A stretch of 64,000 nucleotides of DNA from Sthenelais limicola (lineage: Eukaryota; Annelida; Polychaeta; Phyllodocida; Sigalionidae), in contig OW804096.1 in NCBI GenBank assembly GCA_942159475.1, forward strand, positions 89,445,784 through 89,509,783, written 5' to 3'. The translations under genes and the position numbers were made by a program. How positions within the stretch are numbered: position 1 is the first letter of the stretch; each line of letters starts with the position of its first letter. Under the pieces are notes generated by a model. That model saw only the letters and a list, made by a program, of their open reading frames with translations. It did no database searches and was not told where the DNA came from. Of this stretch, positions 12,414 to 22,739 are shown piece by piece.

Positions 12414-13586
12414 CTAGTAGAAATTAGACAAAGAGAAATATTCAGGATTAATGTCGACACTCGTAAGTTGGTTTTTGATGACAATGTTATGTGCCTGTTT
12501 TTCCGACAAGGCAGCCCGGGATAAAGCGTCAGGAATGTCCATATATACACCCGGGACATGTATGTATCTGAGGGTTATTTGGGCGTGAGCTGCAGCGTAC
12601 CACAGAGCACGAGCACACGCCGCCAGGGTTGGGTCTCTGGCTCTCCCTCCTTTGAAAGTCTCGATTGTAGCCGTATTGTCACAGTGGACCACAACTATCT
12701 TGCCTGCGTCAGCTTTCTGTACGAATCTCCTGACGGCAGCAACACAATTCAGGGCTTTGAGGTCATTTATGCTTCTGGCTTGTTTATCCTCGTCAGTGAA
12801 GATATAAGCATAGCATGCATCGCCGTCAGTCGCACCTGAACCTACCAGGCATGCGTCAGCCCAGATCTGACGGCCGACCTCTGCTTTTGGAATGATGGTT
12901 CTACCGTTATATTCGGACATGAATGTGGTGAACCATGAGAGGTCCAACCTGACGGGGTCATTTACATAAATCCTTCCTCCTTTGGCTGCTCGTAAAGCAG
13001 CTAGAAGCCTGTGCATAAAGAGTCTTGCTGGGTGAACAACCTTTGCAAGGTGGGCGACACGCCCTACTACCTGCTGCATCTGCTTCGTTGATAAGAAAGA
13101 TTTTAGCTTGGCGTCAGCCAAACACTTGTAGATCTCGTCAAGCTTGATCTTTGTTATAGAGATGATATTTTGGTTTGTGTCGAAATCCACGCCCAACCAA
13201 GTTATTCGTTGTGATGGGGGCTGTAGTTTCTTGTCGGCCACCGTCAGTCCAAGTGAATTAATAATACCTACGGCCAGTTCATAATGCTGACATACAGTAT
13301 CCTTATCCTTGGCGATGAGGAGGAGATCATCCAAATACATAAGTGGAGAAGCTCCCCGCTGACGGAGGGCTCTGACTATAAACATGGCTGCTCGTTGCAT
13401 TATAAGGGAGGATATCCGGGCTCCAAATGGCATAGCTTTATCGAAATAGAACAAGCCTTCATGTTGTACGCCCTGCAGTGGCCAGTCAAGTGGACATACC
13501 ATGAAGTGTCTATAGGCCCTCTTGAGGTCGATGACAGCCATTGAGCACTGTGGTGAATTAATTCCCTGTATAATATCGAGAGCCAT
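12414..13586 (-). CDS. Reverse transcriptase palm and RNase H (Ngaro/DIRS-like)
   Basis: The 390 codons begin inside the RT palm. Motif A reads VIDLKRAYRHF (residues about 18-28), motif B MPFGARISSLIMQR (about 52-65), and the catalytic motif C is LMYLDDLLL (about 81-89). An RNase H domain follows from about residue 235: WADACLVGSGA holds the first Asp, VVHCDNTATIETF a later Asp, and DIPDALSRA the final Asp near the C-terminus. The usual second acidic residue seems to lie in INDLKAL, as Asp instead of Glu. The first ATG is not the natural start, because the fingers are encoded upstream in another frame (13558-14283). A four-base tandem repeat (GGTTGGTTGGT, 13593-13603) sits at the junction; removing one copy would put both frames in phase. 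The element family is firm, subgroup inferred. Confidence 0.85.
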   Translation of the reverse strand: MALDIIQGINSPQCSMAVIDLKRAYRHFMVCPLDWPLQGVQHEGLFYFDKAMPFGARISSLIMQRAAMFIVRALRQRGASPLMYLDDLLLIAKDKDTVCQHYELAVGIINSLGLTVADKKLQPPSQRITWLGVDFDTNQNIISITKIKLDEIYKCLADAKLKSFLSTKQMQQVVGRVAHLAKVVHPARLFMHRLLAALRAAKGGRIYVNDPVRLDLSWFTTFMSEYNGRTIIPKAEVGRQIWADACLVGSGATDGDACYAYIFTDEDKQARSINDLKALNCVAAVRRFVQKADAGKIVVVHCDNTATIETFKGGRARDPTLAACARALWYAAAHAQITLRYIHVPGVYMDIPDALSRAALSEKQAHNIVIKNQLTSVDINPEYFSLSNFY

Positions 13587-14283
13587 TGTTATGGTTGGTT
13601 GGTAAGTTGTGATGAGTTATGACACCATTATAGGAGTTCTTTCGAATATATCTATTCACGCCCCCGTCTGGGTATGACAAATCGACTATAATTCTGCGAG
13701 AACCGTCTGATTTAGGTCTGGTCATAAGGGGGCTCACCTTTGTCCAGGGGACAAAAGGTGGCGTATGATATGGGCCAGCGAGGGCCCCCAGGCTTGCTTC
13801 TACCTGAATATAAGAGTTAACACTATCCTTATAAGCAGTTCCTGACGGATGATTTGTTTGGGCCTCAGTTCCGAGCATTGGTCCCCCGGTATATTGCATA
13901 GGGAACCCGAACACTACCCCACTGAGTACCATGTCATCGTCAGGGTGACCTGTCGCAAGGCTTGTCCACGCCTTTATGTTCAAGTTAGAAGGAAGAGGGA
14001 GCCTGGCCCCCCTCCAGTTTGGAACACCACTTGCTTTAACTTTATTGTAAATATCGGATAATATGCTAGAGACACCATAGATAGGAGCAGGCCATTCTTC
14101 ATATCGATCAAAATTGGCATTCACGCCCACCTCACTATGACCGATAGAGTCGATAACACAATAATCACTATCCCCAATGGGGTCATAACACATATCATAC
14201 ATCTGGTTGGCGTGGCCATCACCAGAGACATTTTCACTAATATTATCGTGTGGGTTAGGATTGTTAGTCACATTGCCGACCAT
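13558..14283 (-). CDS. RT N-terminal (fingers) part of the Ngaro-like pol frame
   Basis: The 241 codons encode an acidic, poorly conserved N-terminal spacer, then the RT fingers: PWTKVSPLMTRPKSDGSRRI (about residues 180-200) matches the S-P-x-x-x-x-x-K-x-D-G-x-x-R block, followed by VDLSYPDGGVN. The frame then drifts off into a non-homologous end because of the four-base duplication at 13593-13603; the palm continues in the other frame (12414-13586). Upstream of the ATG the same frame stays open for about 142 further codons to the stop at 14710-14712, with no Met. The natural start may therefore be non-AUG, lost, or this internal ATG. Confidence 0.7.
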   Translation of the reverse strand: MVGNVTNNPNPHDNISENVSGDGHANQMYDMCYDPIGDSDYCVIDSIGHSEVGVNANFDRYEEWPAPIYGVSSILSDIYNKVKASGVPNWRGARLPLPSNLNIKAWTSLATGHPDDDMVLSGVVFGFPMQYTGGPMLGTEAQTNHPSGTAYKDSVNSYIQVEASLGALAGPYHTPPFVPWTKVSPLMTRPKSDGSRRIIVDLSYPDGGVNRYIRKNSYNGVITHHNLPTNHNNGSRYYTGN

Positions 14284-14774
14284 GGGACGGCTGTCATGAT
14301 TTGTAAATACCTGGTGGGGGCGTGTCGACAGAAGCTCCGAGTGTTGTGACGGTGGCTGTACATCGAGAACCGATGTGTCGATGGCCTTGCCTGGTTGTTT
14401 ACAAGGGTTGTCGTATGAATGGAGGCTTCCATTCGAGCTGTGATGGCGAGGAACAACATCTTTTCCTTCGCAGGAGGTTTGATTACGTTTATTCCGATGT
14501 GAATCGTGGAATATCTGATGAGATTCATTTGTGAAAGGGGCAAAATCTGGTCGATGACCACCATCTTGGATTCTGGGCGGATGTGAATTGTGCGCATGCG
14601 CGCCCAGTTTGTTTACTTCCTGAGGACCAGGAATGGTATGTGGAGATGCACTAGCAAGGTAGGTTGAAGAAATATGGGGGAAAGCAGGTAAAACAGAACA
14701 TGAAACCGATTAAAAAACTTTCGGAGAAACACTAACAGTGGAGAGGCAAGGGTTAAGTGTATCGTCCTGCCCCT

Positions 14775-16067
14775 TCAAACCGAGTTTTTTGACTTAGAAT
14801 CGGATGCATTATCGGTGCCAACGTGGTCGTTTGATGACCTACTTTTTCCCCATTGGTTCTTCTTAAACCCGGACCTGTCGTTGTTATTGTAGGCACCCTC
14901 TTTAGGCGTGTTGTTCTTACGATTATTGCACGCCCTAGCGGTGTGACTCAATTCTCTATTCTTGGTGGCGAAAAAACAGTATCCGCAACAATGGACGAGG
15001 GTCACTGCACCCTCAGTGTGGGAGAACTGGTTATAACACTCGTCAGAATTGAATTTAGCACACGGTATATGTACACCTGATTTCTTTGCAGTGGGCTTGC
15101 GTGGCAACCAGCTGAGGCGTGTGCGATGCTGCTGGATCTCATTGGCGTCAGACCAGCTGAGTGATCCGTCAAGGATATAGTCGACAACGGTTTGTGACCA
15201 GACCTTTGGCCCATCCCAGCCGTGTGAGGCGGTGTCCTGAGCTAGCTGAGACAAGTGGAGTGCCATGGCCTTTGATTTAGATCCGTCAGGAATAGATGCA
15301 CACAACATAAGGGCCAGGCCACAAGCATACTCGGCGAAAGAAAGGTCCCTCTTCTCCTCCTTCACCCTGGCTGCCATGTCAGGAGGAAGCATGAGTTCGG
15401 GTGTAAGTAGTTTTTGCCTCTTACCTTTTTTCTTTCCCATAGTTGCGTGTTGTCTTGATAATGCCTTGGTGACACTATCTGTATGCTTATAAAGCCCCTT
15501 TAGATGCGTAGGTGTCGGCATCTCGTCCTCGGAGGACGCCGATGAGACTGCTGCCTCCTCCCTGAATGGGTGGCGTGCCTGGGCCGATGTCTTGAATTTT
15601 CGCTTCTTCCCTCTTTTTCTAGACGATCTAAATCTCACTTCTTCCTCAGTGAATGATGCAGAGGAAGATGAAGATGTCGACGAGGAGGAGGGCGAGGATG
15701 AGGACGAGGACCCGGACGGGGATGAGGGCGTGCGATGACTGTGTTTACGTCCGCCCAGCTTGCGGCGCTTCTTGGCGGGAACCTTCTTGGACTCGTGGCT
15801 TGCAGGATCATTGACTGACGCCTTGCCGGGGAGGCTCTGGGTGCTACCCATCGCCTGTGGCTGGCCCCGACCAAACTCAGCGATAGTCGCAGTCCTAGTT
15901 TCAGCCCTGACGGAGTCACACATTTTCTTCAGGTATCCGTCAAAAAATCCCTTGTTAACATAACCTTCCAAGAAGCTAAGGTTGCTTGGGAGTTCAGGCG
16001 CAGCCGGCGGAGGAGCGGGAGCCTTCTTCTTCTTCGCAGGCGCCTTTGGCGGAGGAATGTCAGCCAT
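14775..16067 (-). CDS. Gag-like protein of the Ngaro/DIRS-like element
   Basis: The 430 codons encode the probable nucleocapsid/coat protein that packages element RNA. The N-terminus is Lys/Pro/Ala-rich. A long Ser run and basic tracts (RKRGKKRKFK) lie at about residues 115-160. A predicted globular part with MLPPDMAARVKEEKRDLSF lies at about 225-320. A C-terminal Cys/His cluster runs from IPCAKFNSDEC through VHCCGYCFF to H..AC (about 345-395), like the zinc-binding end of DIRS/Ngaro Gag. The first 12 residues repeat Pro/Ala/Lys words. The frame is also open upstream to a TAA at 16167-16169, and an ATG lies only three codons before that TAA (16176-16178). The ancestral start may therefore lie there, cut off by a nonsense codon. 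The nearby RT frame begins after a gap of about 65 bases. Confidence 0.75.
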   Translation of the reverse strand: MADIPPPKAPAKKKKAPAPPPAAPELPSNLSFLEGYVNKGFFDGYLKKMCDSVRAETRTATIAEFGRGQPQAMGSTQSLPGKASVNDPASHESKKVPAKKRRKLGGRKHSHRTPSSPSGSSSSSSPSSSSTSSSSSASFTEEEVRFRSSRKRGKKRKFKTSAQARHPFREEAAVSSASSEDEMPTPTHLKGLYKHTDSVTKALSRQHATMGKKKGKRQKLLTPELMLPPDMAARVKEEKRDLSFAEYACGLALMLCASIPDGSKSKAMALHLSQLAQDTASHGWDGPKVWSQTVVDYILDGSLSWSDANEIQQHRTRLSWLPRKPTAKKSGVHIPCAKFNSDECYNQFSHTEGAVTLVHCCGYCFFATKNRELSHTARACNNRKNNTPKEGAYNNNDRSGFKKNQWGKSRSSNDHVGTDNASDSKSKNSV

Positions 16068-16178
16068 TATCTCGTGAGCAGGATTTGGACCTTCGGGCGT
16101 GTTGGCCTTCGCCTTCCTAGTCGGAGCCTTCCTGGTAGGAGTAGTGACTGGCTTCTTTCTACTCCTTTAACGAGGCAT

Positions 16179-16400
16179 GTTGTACGCCTATTTAAAACCT
16201 TGTCCCGGGAGTGAGTTACCTTCTGCCACCCACGGAATCCGGAACAAAAGTTTTTTCCCTGTTGACGATGGGAATATGGAGGCGTGAGAGGACGTCTGTA
16301 TGAACGTGACAGTCTGTGTGACGAAGTGGCGTGATGTGACGTTTAGTTAACTCTGATTCTCCCGCCATAATGACTGTGAATTATTCAATAGAACAATTCC
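16179..16400 (-). other. Probable 5' leader of the Ngaro-like element
   Basis: Relatively GC-rich compared with the DNA beyond 16400 and contiguous with the Gag frame. No terminal repeat matching the 11.4 kb end was found by eye, so the boundary is a guess from the composition change near the CCCGCCATAATG word at about 16360. Confidence 0.3.
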
Positions 16401-19400
16401 CTAATAATTTCTCATGTAGTAACGGATATTCCCTGAAAGTTTTGTTAAAATTTCAGTCACACTCCTTTTTTTCATTGGACACCTGCATATACCTTTAAGG
16501 ATATTAAACGTCACAAAATATTGTGGTCCAAAGGTTTTGAATGGGATCATCTGCGAAGGTTTCAGATAACGTACAATTGAGAAGCTGCCGCACTCTATTC
16601 ATCCTATATATATGTATTGGACAGCGAGTCAATCCATTTGAAATAGTTTAAGCTTTTTTTTATGAAATGTCATCTTCAAGTATGAGAACTAAATTACATC
16701 AATATGTGTGGGTTGAACTAAATAAAGCACGTGGTACCTAAACAATTTCAGATTATGAATTTCCATTAGTAATAGGTTCAGTTTATATCAATTTATTCAG
16801 TTGCCATCACTACGACATCATAATCATTCTAAAAATTGTGGTCAAACTTGTCTTCAAACTTCCATAATCAAACGGCAGGCATATGTGTACTTACTAGACA
16901 ATGTTGTTTCTATACTCTTTCATAGATCATGAAAATGGTCCAAGGGTGGCGATTGTTATACTGAACGCATTGAGGCATAATTCTTAGTATCTCCCTGCGT
17001 AAAATAGCCTTAAAATAGTCTTTGCCGTATATATATATAATATTGCGGCATCGAAGTACCTAGAACCATTATAATGGATCTATATGATTCTAGAATGAAC
17101 AATGAGCAGCTTTTGTCACCCCCTGATACGCAGATCCATATTCTTGGTATGTGTCACCGTCTATATCCCGCCCAGGCACCTTTCAGATGGTACACATATT
17201 ATCCATACATATATTCTATTTGTATACAATTCATAATAACCACCCAAGCTTATAATACGATCCCGCCACTGAATACTAAAATGCATTATCCCACCAGAAG
17301 CCAGGAATTCATCTACTCCAAGTCCATAAACTGGCTTTGGATGAGCCATTTATACCTATTTACGTACATTGTTCTGCTTTCAGAGAATAAAAGGGAGGGT
17401 CATATATAGGCCAAAACATACCATGGACATATATATATATATATTGAGAGAGGGAGAATTGTATATTCTGTTAGGCATACGACGCCGTTTTTCTACCTAA
17501 TTTCCCACCGGTCTGAGGGAGAAATATTAGATATCTGTCACATAATCCCTACACAACGGTCTTCTACAGTCTAGGCATGTAGACATACGCAAGAAGTCCT
17601 AGGGGGCAATGTTTCAGGCGTAACTTGATCCTGAGGTATGGCTGAATGCCGATCCCACTGATGTTCCTCTCCCGAATTATTGATATCTGACTTGAATGAA
17701 TATATCACAATATTTCTCCACTATTACTGCCATTGAGGCCAGAATCCGGAGGATTTCCTGTGTACAGCATAGGAAATGAAGCAGAACTTAATAAGCAAAT
17801 GCGATTATTGACGAGCAGGAGCAATACACGGAACGTGAGCGTATGCAACAGTGTCATTAACTGCGAGCCTGTGTTTCAGAGCTTTTCAGCTCATGTTTGG
17901 AATCGTAGATAAAATGTGCACCAAAACAGACGTGTAAGCTATAACCTACTCACTTATACAGAACATAGCGGTATGTATGTATATATATATAAGTATATAC
18001 AATGTATGTATACACAGGTTAATGAACTAGTTGAATTCAGTCACATATCGCAAGAGTTGCGCAGCTCGTGCATGGGATACACCCGGAACACCCGCTGGTA
18101 TAACGCATCGTTAAATACACTGCATAATCCATATATGGTCCCGTCATATCCAAAGCATATAACACAATGCGATATTGGTGTAATATTCAGACCATATAAC
18201 TCATATAAAATTGCATCAATCAAGGTTCAGAATAAATGCTTATCTCAAGAACCGCACTTGCCAAACAATAACAAATGCCTTTAAAGCTTGATGATGAATC
18301 ACCAATAATTGAATACCAAAGTAATTATTATCCTGGTGGTGGTTTTCAACATCATTATGTTGGCTTCCCTTCTGAACAAAGAATAACAACTTGGCTATCC
18401 ATGTTTAAAAATAGAGCTAACCGCCATGATAGAATACAGAGAGGCAAATGAAATGTGCCTGAAGGAATAATCTGGTATTCTGTATCATCATTGTTGGGAA
18501 ACTGTCTATAAACTGACTATAACAAGTGTTGTCATTCTGGACGTAAATGTGTTTAGTTCTTGATTGTCAAGAAGACACATTTTAGGTTCACTGAAGCACA
18601 AGGGCAGTCAAGGGGGTCATTTACCGAACTGTACTGTAAGCAGGCCTTGATCCAAGGGCCTCATCTGATCAGTGACTGCCCAGATGCAATCGAATCTGGA
18701 GACTTGGGAGCAGCGGTCGGGTGACCCAAGCCGCCCACCCGCCTGTCATTCACTCAACACCAGCGGGGATTCATTAGTTAGCTTTCAGAAGGATGTTCCA
18801 GCTCACACGTACAACACATACTGTGTGGGTCAGCCGGGACTGGGACCTTAGACCAGCGGTTCGCTGAGTATGTCCTGCCCATTGTTGACTGAATTATCTC
18901 CCCGTCAGATAGCGACGTGCAGTAAAATAGGCCGCTACCATGGTTCATATAGCGGTGCCATCTGGTCTCCACGTTCCAATTTTTCTATATAAGTGGTTTA
19001 TTCATGACCGGGTGTACCTGCTGGCGAGATAACCTTTCATAATCTATGGGCCATACATACACAGCTCTCATTCTAAACTGATGTTTTGTCAACGCCTCCA
19101 TTTGCCTCGGCTTATTTACCGCAACACGTGATGGGAGGGTGTTCACCGCTGGAAAAAGTGACTGTTGACAATAGGCAGGTCTATAAAAGGTAGATGTATA
19201 GAAGCTATTGACGTCTTCTGGCCCCGGTCCATCAAACACAACAATATTCAGCTATGAACTGGACTTTTGTGTGCAAAGTTTGCCTGAGCATCCGAAAATG
19301 ATGCCCCTTTTGTTTCATCATTTTTAGGCTGAATTGTGTGATTGATCCATTGAAGCTCGATGTAAAAGAATGAAAATTAGTTCAATCTTTGACAGATTAC

Positions 19401-22400
19401 ACAGTGGTTTTTTGTATGTTCAAATACTAGTTCGAGCTTGGCCTTCCAATTCTAGGAACTAATTAATATATTTTTTGTCCCTTTCAATTATAAGCATCAA
19501 TATTATCAGTGACCTTCAACAGATGGGTCGACTCAGATTTGGCAATTCATAACCGCCTTGATGACAGAAATTCCTCATTTTCTCTTGGGGCAGGTTGTCT
19601 GTAAAGAAATTTTGTTGGACCCGGCCCAGATTTGAGGGGAAGTTACAGTTGGGGGAAACTGATGGTTAGAGAACACATCACTCGCTAGGATTCTCTGTAA
19701 TTCAACATATCATCCGATGGCTTTGGCCTGACCTATTATAAAAAAGACTTCATGCTGGTGTAAATTAGCCAACACTCTTCTGAAATAGGCTCGCTTGTAA
19801 GTGCTCTTGTCGTCGACGAAATATGTTTGACTCTGAGTGGGAAAATCCTGCTATATTGGATACAGATTGGATTGAAGGCGCTTATATTAACCATCGATGG
19901 TGAGCGTACTCGTGCAGTCTGCCTCTTGAGAATTGGAATTCTTAAAACCCCACTTCAGTCGTTCTGAGCCAAATTCCGCCGGCCTACGCCTGGCACTGTT
20001 CCCTGGTTAAGCTGCACTTTCGATATTTGGCACAGGCTGATAGTCTACTCACCATGTGTGCGTATGCTGCACGGATGTTTTAGACGCTTTATAACTCAGT
20101 AGATATTGGTCCATTGAGGACGGTTCTATGCTGTGGAATGTAGCCCTGCTCTTGATGGTCTACATTATTTCCGCTGTCCGGCTATGTTATATTATGCGTT
20201 TCTAAATCCTATTTCAATTTTTCATCTTCAGTATGTTATATCGATGTATCACTCGGTGGGTATACTATTGGACACCCTCCATTTCGATAATTAATCATAA
20301 AAGTGACTACGATAGCTACATTCCGAAAGCAGTGAGCATTACAAGCGCCTATTAAGGACTCATTATATTACCAATAGCAATGCCTTTAAGGGAACACTAC
20401 GAGGTGTCCCAAGTGTTCATTTTCTTACTAACTCACTCGCATGTCTAATAGCAAGAAAATAAGAAGCCCACTTAGCGCTACATACACAGGCTTCAACTTG
20501 AATCTACTATTTCCTTCATCATTTCTGATTTCAAAGCCAGTGTCTTGTGGGCCATTTCATTTCACGTGACAGCCTCAAAGGCCCGGCCGTTGTAATAGGG
20601 ATATGATCATTAATAGTGTATTATCCACGTCAAGGACTAATACTCCTTATAGGCCTCGGCAGCAGGTCTAAAACCCTGTTCTGCCGTGTATGTGACAATC
20701 AAATCAACAGCATTAGTTTGGGTTCATATTCGCAATTTAGTTGCACGATTGCAGAAGGAGAAAGGGAACTCGAGAGATGTAAGGAGATTGCCGCCAAAGG
20801 TGTACCCTCACTGTACATGTGAAGTAAAATGCACTATTTGAGAACAATATGGGATGGTAAGAGAATAATAGCTCGAATGAATTCGATTTGCTCCATATCA
20901 TTTCGTTCCATCGTGTCAACATAATAATATATATGTGTGTGTCTGTTCGGTCCAGCAATGTGGCATGGACAGAGCATGCACATCGTCCGCATTGTGTAAC
21001 AGAAGGCTAGAAATTCATAGAAACAGTGGAAGCCTGACAAAAATTCGGTTAAACCGGTTTTGTATGCATGTATACCACACACGGCAACTACCAAGACAAA
21101 CACTTTGCAGTGGCTTTTGGCGTTTGTTGGTGTATGCTGGGATTACCATTGCCTTATAGTATTATGAGCGTAACTTAGGAAATGTTCTTTCTATTTGATC
21201 ATGATAATATATAGCGATAACTATATTTATTGCTGTCTCATGGTGTTATAATTTTCTGTCTCTCAGACGACTGCCAATGAAAAAAAAATTGAGTAATATG
21301 GTGTGCAGCGTCACCTAACATAAGGTCTAAAGGGTCCATTCCGATATATCTCCGGAATCTCCGATATCTCTGGGATCTCTTTTATTATTTTCTTAAACTT
21401 GAGTATGTTTATAGAGCTACCATCAGACAATACAAACATATTACAATAAGGCACTACGCTGTACATCGTCAGTTATAACAAGTATTGAAGTCAGTGAGAT
21501 ATAGACTCACGGTAGTTTATTCGGTGATGAATAACCATGGTCTTACGCCCACTGCTGTGTCTTCTACTGATTAATATGAGGTGGGGTACAGGGTTAATCT
21601 ATTCCAACACGCAGACAGTGTTAAAAACTCTAATACGAAGAAGGTGTCATGCGTTATTACAAAAAATCTGTATTGTGTATACATATCAATAATATAGGCA
21701 CTGAGACATAATATATACGTTGAGAATACACTTGATTTATAATTGCATGGGACAAGAACATTCGGACATAACCAATATTGGGTATACTTCATTTGTAAAT
21801 AGAAACCTGAGTGACACTACTGAATTCATTTGACTGCCAAAAAAAGCATCGACAAAGCATTGGGAATACTTGCACAGGCGTTTTATTCAGTGCTCACTCG
21901 CTGTGTCCCGGGGGTTTGCTTGTATCTGTTTCTCATGCTAAAGCATACTCGTGCTCCTACCGAAATCCCAGCACAATGACATGTTCATGAATGGTCAAGA
22001 ATTTGTCAAGAACACAGACTAATAACCCTTGTATTGCGTGACGTTCCTTTAACCCTCACTCCCGCTCTTCGGCATATTATCGTTAGTAAGGATACACATT
22101 GGACAGGACATTCAAAACTGATTATGACTAATGGTGAAACGCAAATCCAATGGCCGACATGATTTCACCATGGTTTAATATTGATAATTATGTCCCGAAT
22201 TATAGAATCATAGGAAATATGCCTCAGTATGATGGAATAAATGTAATTGTCTGAAGTATAATTATGTGCAGATGTGAGCAGATCTCTATCGGGAAATTGG
22301 GCATTTCGTGACAAGGAACCTTTAGGGAATAACCTAACAGTCCCAATATCTGTCTTCTCCAGAAAGAAGCAAGAGTTGTCCCGTTCTATGTTCATGCATC

Positions 22401-22620
22401 TCAAAACAAACCAACTTTAAAATGATATTAAGACTGCGCGATGTTTATTTGTCAAATTTAACATTCTACCTAATTCATTGTAAACATGTACCCTCTTTGT
22501 TTTGCTAATTTGCTTTGTATTTCCGAATCAATTTCCGTCCTCTATGATCGAATTCATTGATTGAAATCATCAACTATCATTAACTAGTTTATATTTCCAC
22601 AGAACTATAACGTTATAATG
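16401..22620. other. Long gene-free region
   Basis: Over 6 kb of AT-rich sequence without a recognised gene. It holds short TA runs near 17026-17040, 17432-17446 and 17980-17995. The only notable frame is on the minus strand at 18778-19251, open except for a single TAG at 18985-18987; its protein is not recognised. No repeats of note otherwise. Confidence 0.45.
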
Positions 22621-22622
22621 TA

Positions 22623-22730
22623 CGTTTTTCGTATCGGGGATTAGCGCAGCGTTTTTCGTATCGGCGATTCGCGCACCGTTTTTCGTATCGGCGATTCGTG
22701 CAGCGTTTTTCGTATCGGCGGTTTTCAGCC
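22623..22730. repeat. 27-bp minisatellite, four copies
   Basis: Four head-to-tail copies start at 22623, 22650, 22677 and 22704, each beginning CGTTTTTCGTATCGG and followed by a diverged GATT-GCGCA part. The unit is rich in CpG and stands out from the AT-rich surroundings. The same core recurs, inverted and direct, at about 30409-30490. Confidence 0.85.
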
Positions 22731-22739
22731 AGTTCAAAC

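Larger units (their letters stand above)
11474..16178 (-). mobile_element. Ngaro/DIRS-like tyrosine-recombinase retrotransposon
   Basis: A minus-strand element with Gag, reverse transcriptase/RNase H and tyrosine recombinase in that order, tightly packed (recombinase ATG 8 bases after the RT/RNase H stop). There is no methyltransferase domain after RNase H, which favours a Ngaro-type layout over DIRS1 or PAT; this is inference from gene order. Its base composition is more GC-rich than the surroundings and codes densely. All protein segments carry small lesions (see the separate entries), so this copy is probably inactive. Terminal repeats (inverted or split direct) were not found by eye, so the true ends are unknown; 16179-16400 probably holds the 5' leader. 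Confidence 0.85.

Noticed and set aside
14268..14597. Minus-strand 109-codon frame between Gag and RT
   Set aside because: Another frame through the same region continues into RT (fingers), so this one is a shadow.
15635..15919. Arg/Pro-rich minus-strand frame inside gag
   Set aside because: Alternate frame of the Ser-run region of Gag; composition is a by-product of the gag coding sequence.
11400..16400. Terminal repeats of the Ngaro-like element
   Set aside because: I compared both flanks by eye for inverted and split direct repeats and found no convincing match, so none is annotated.
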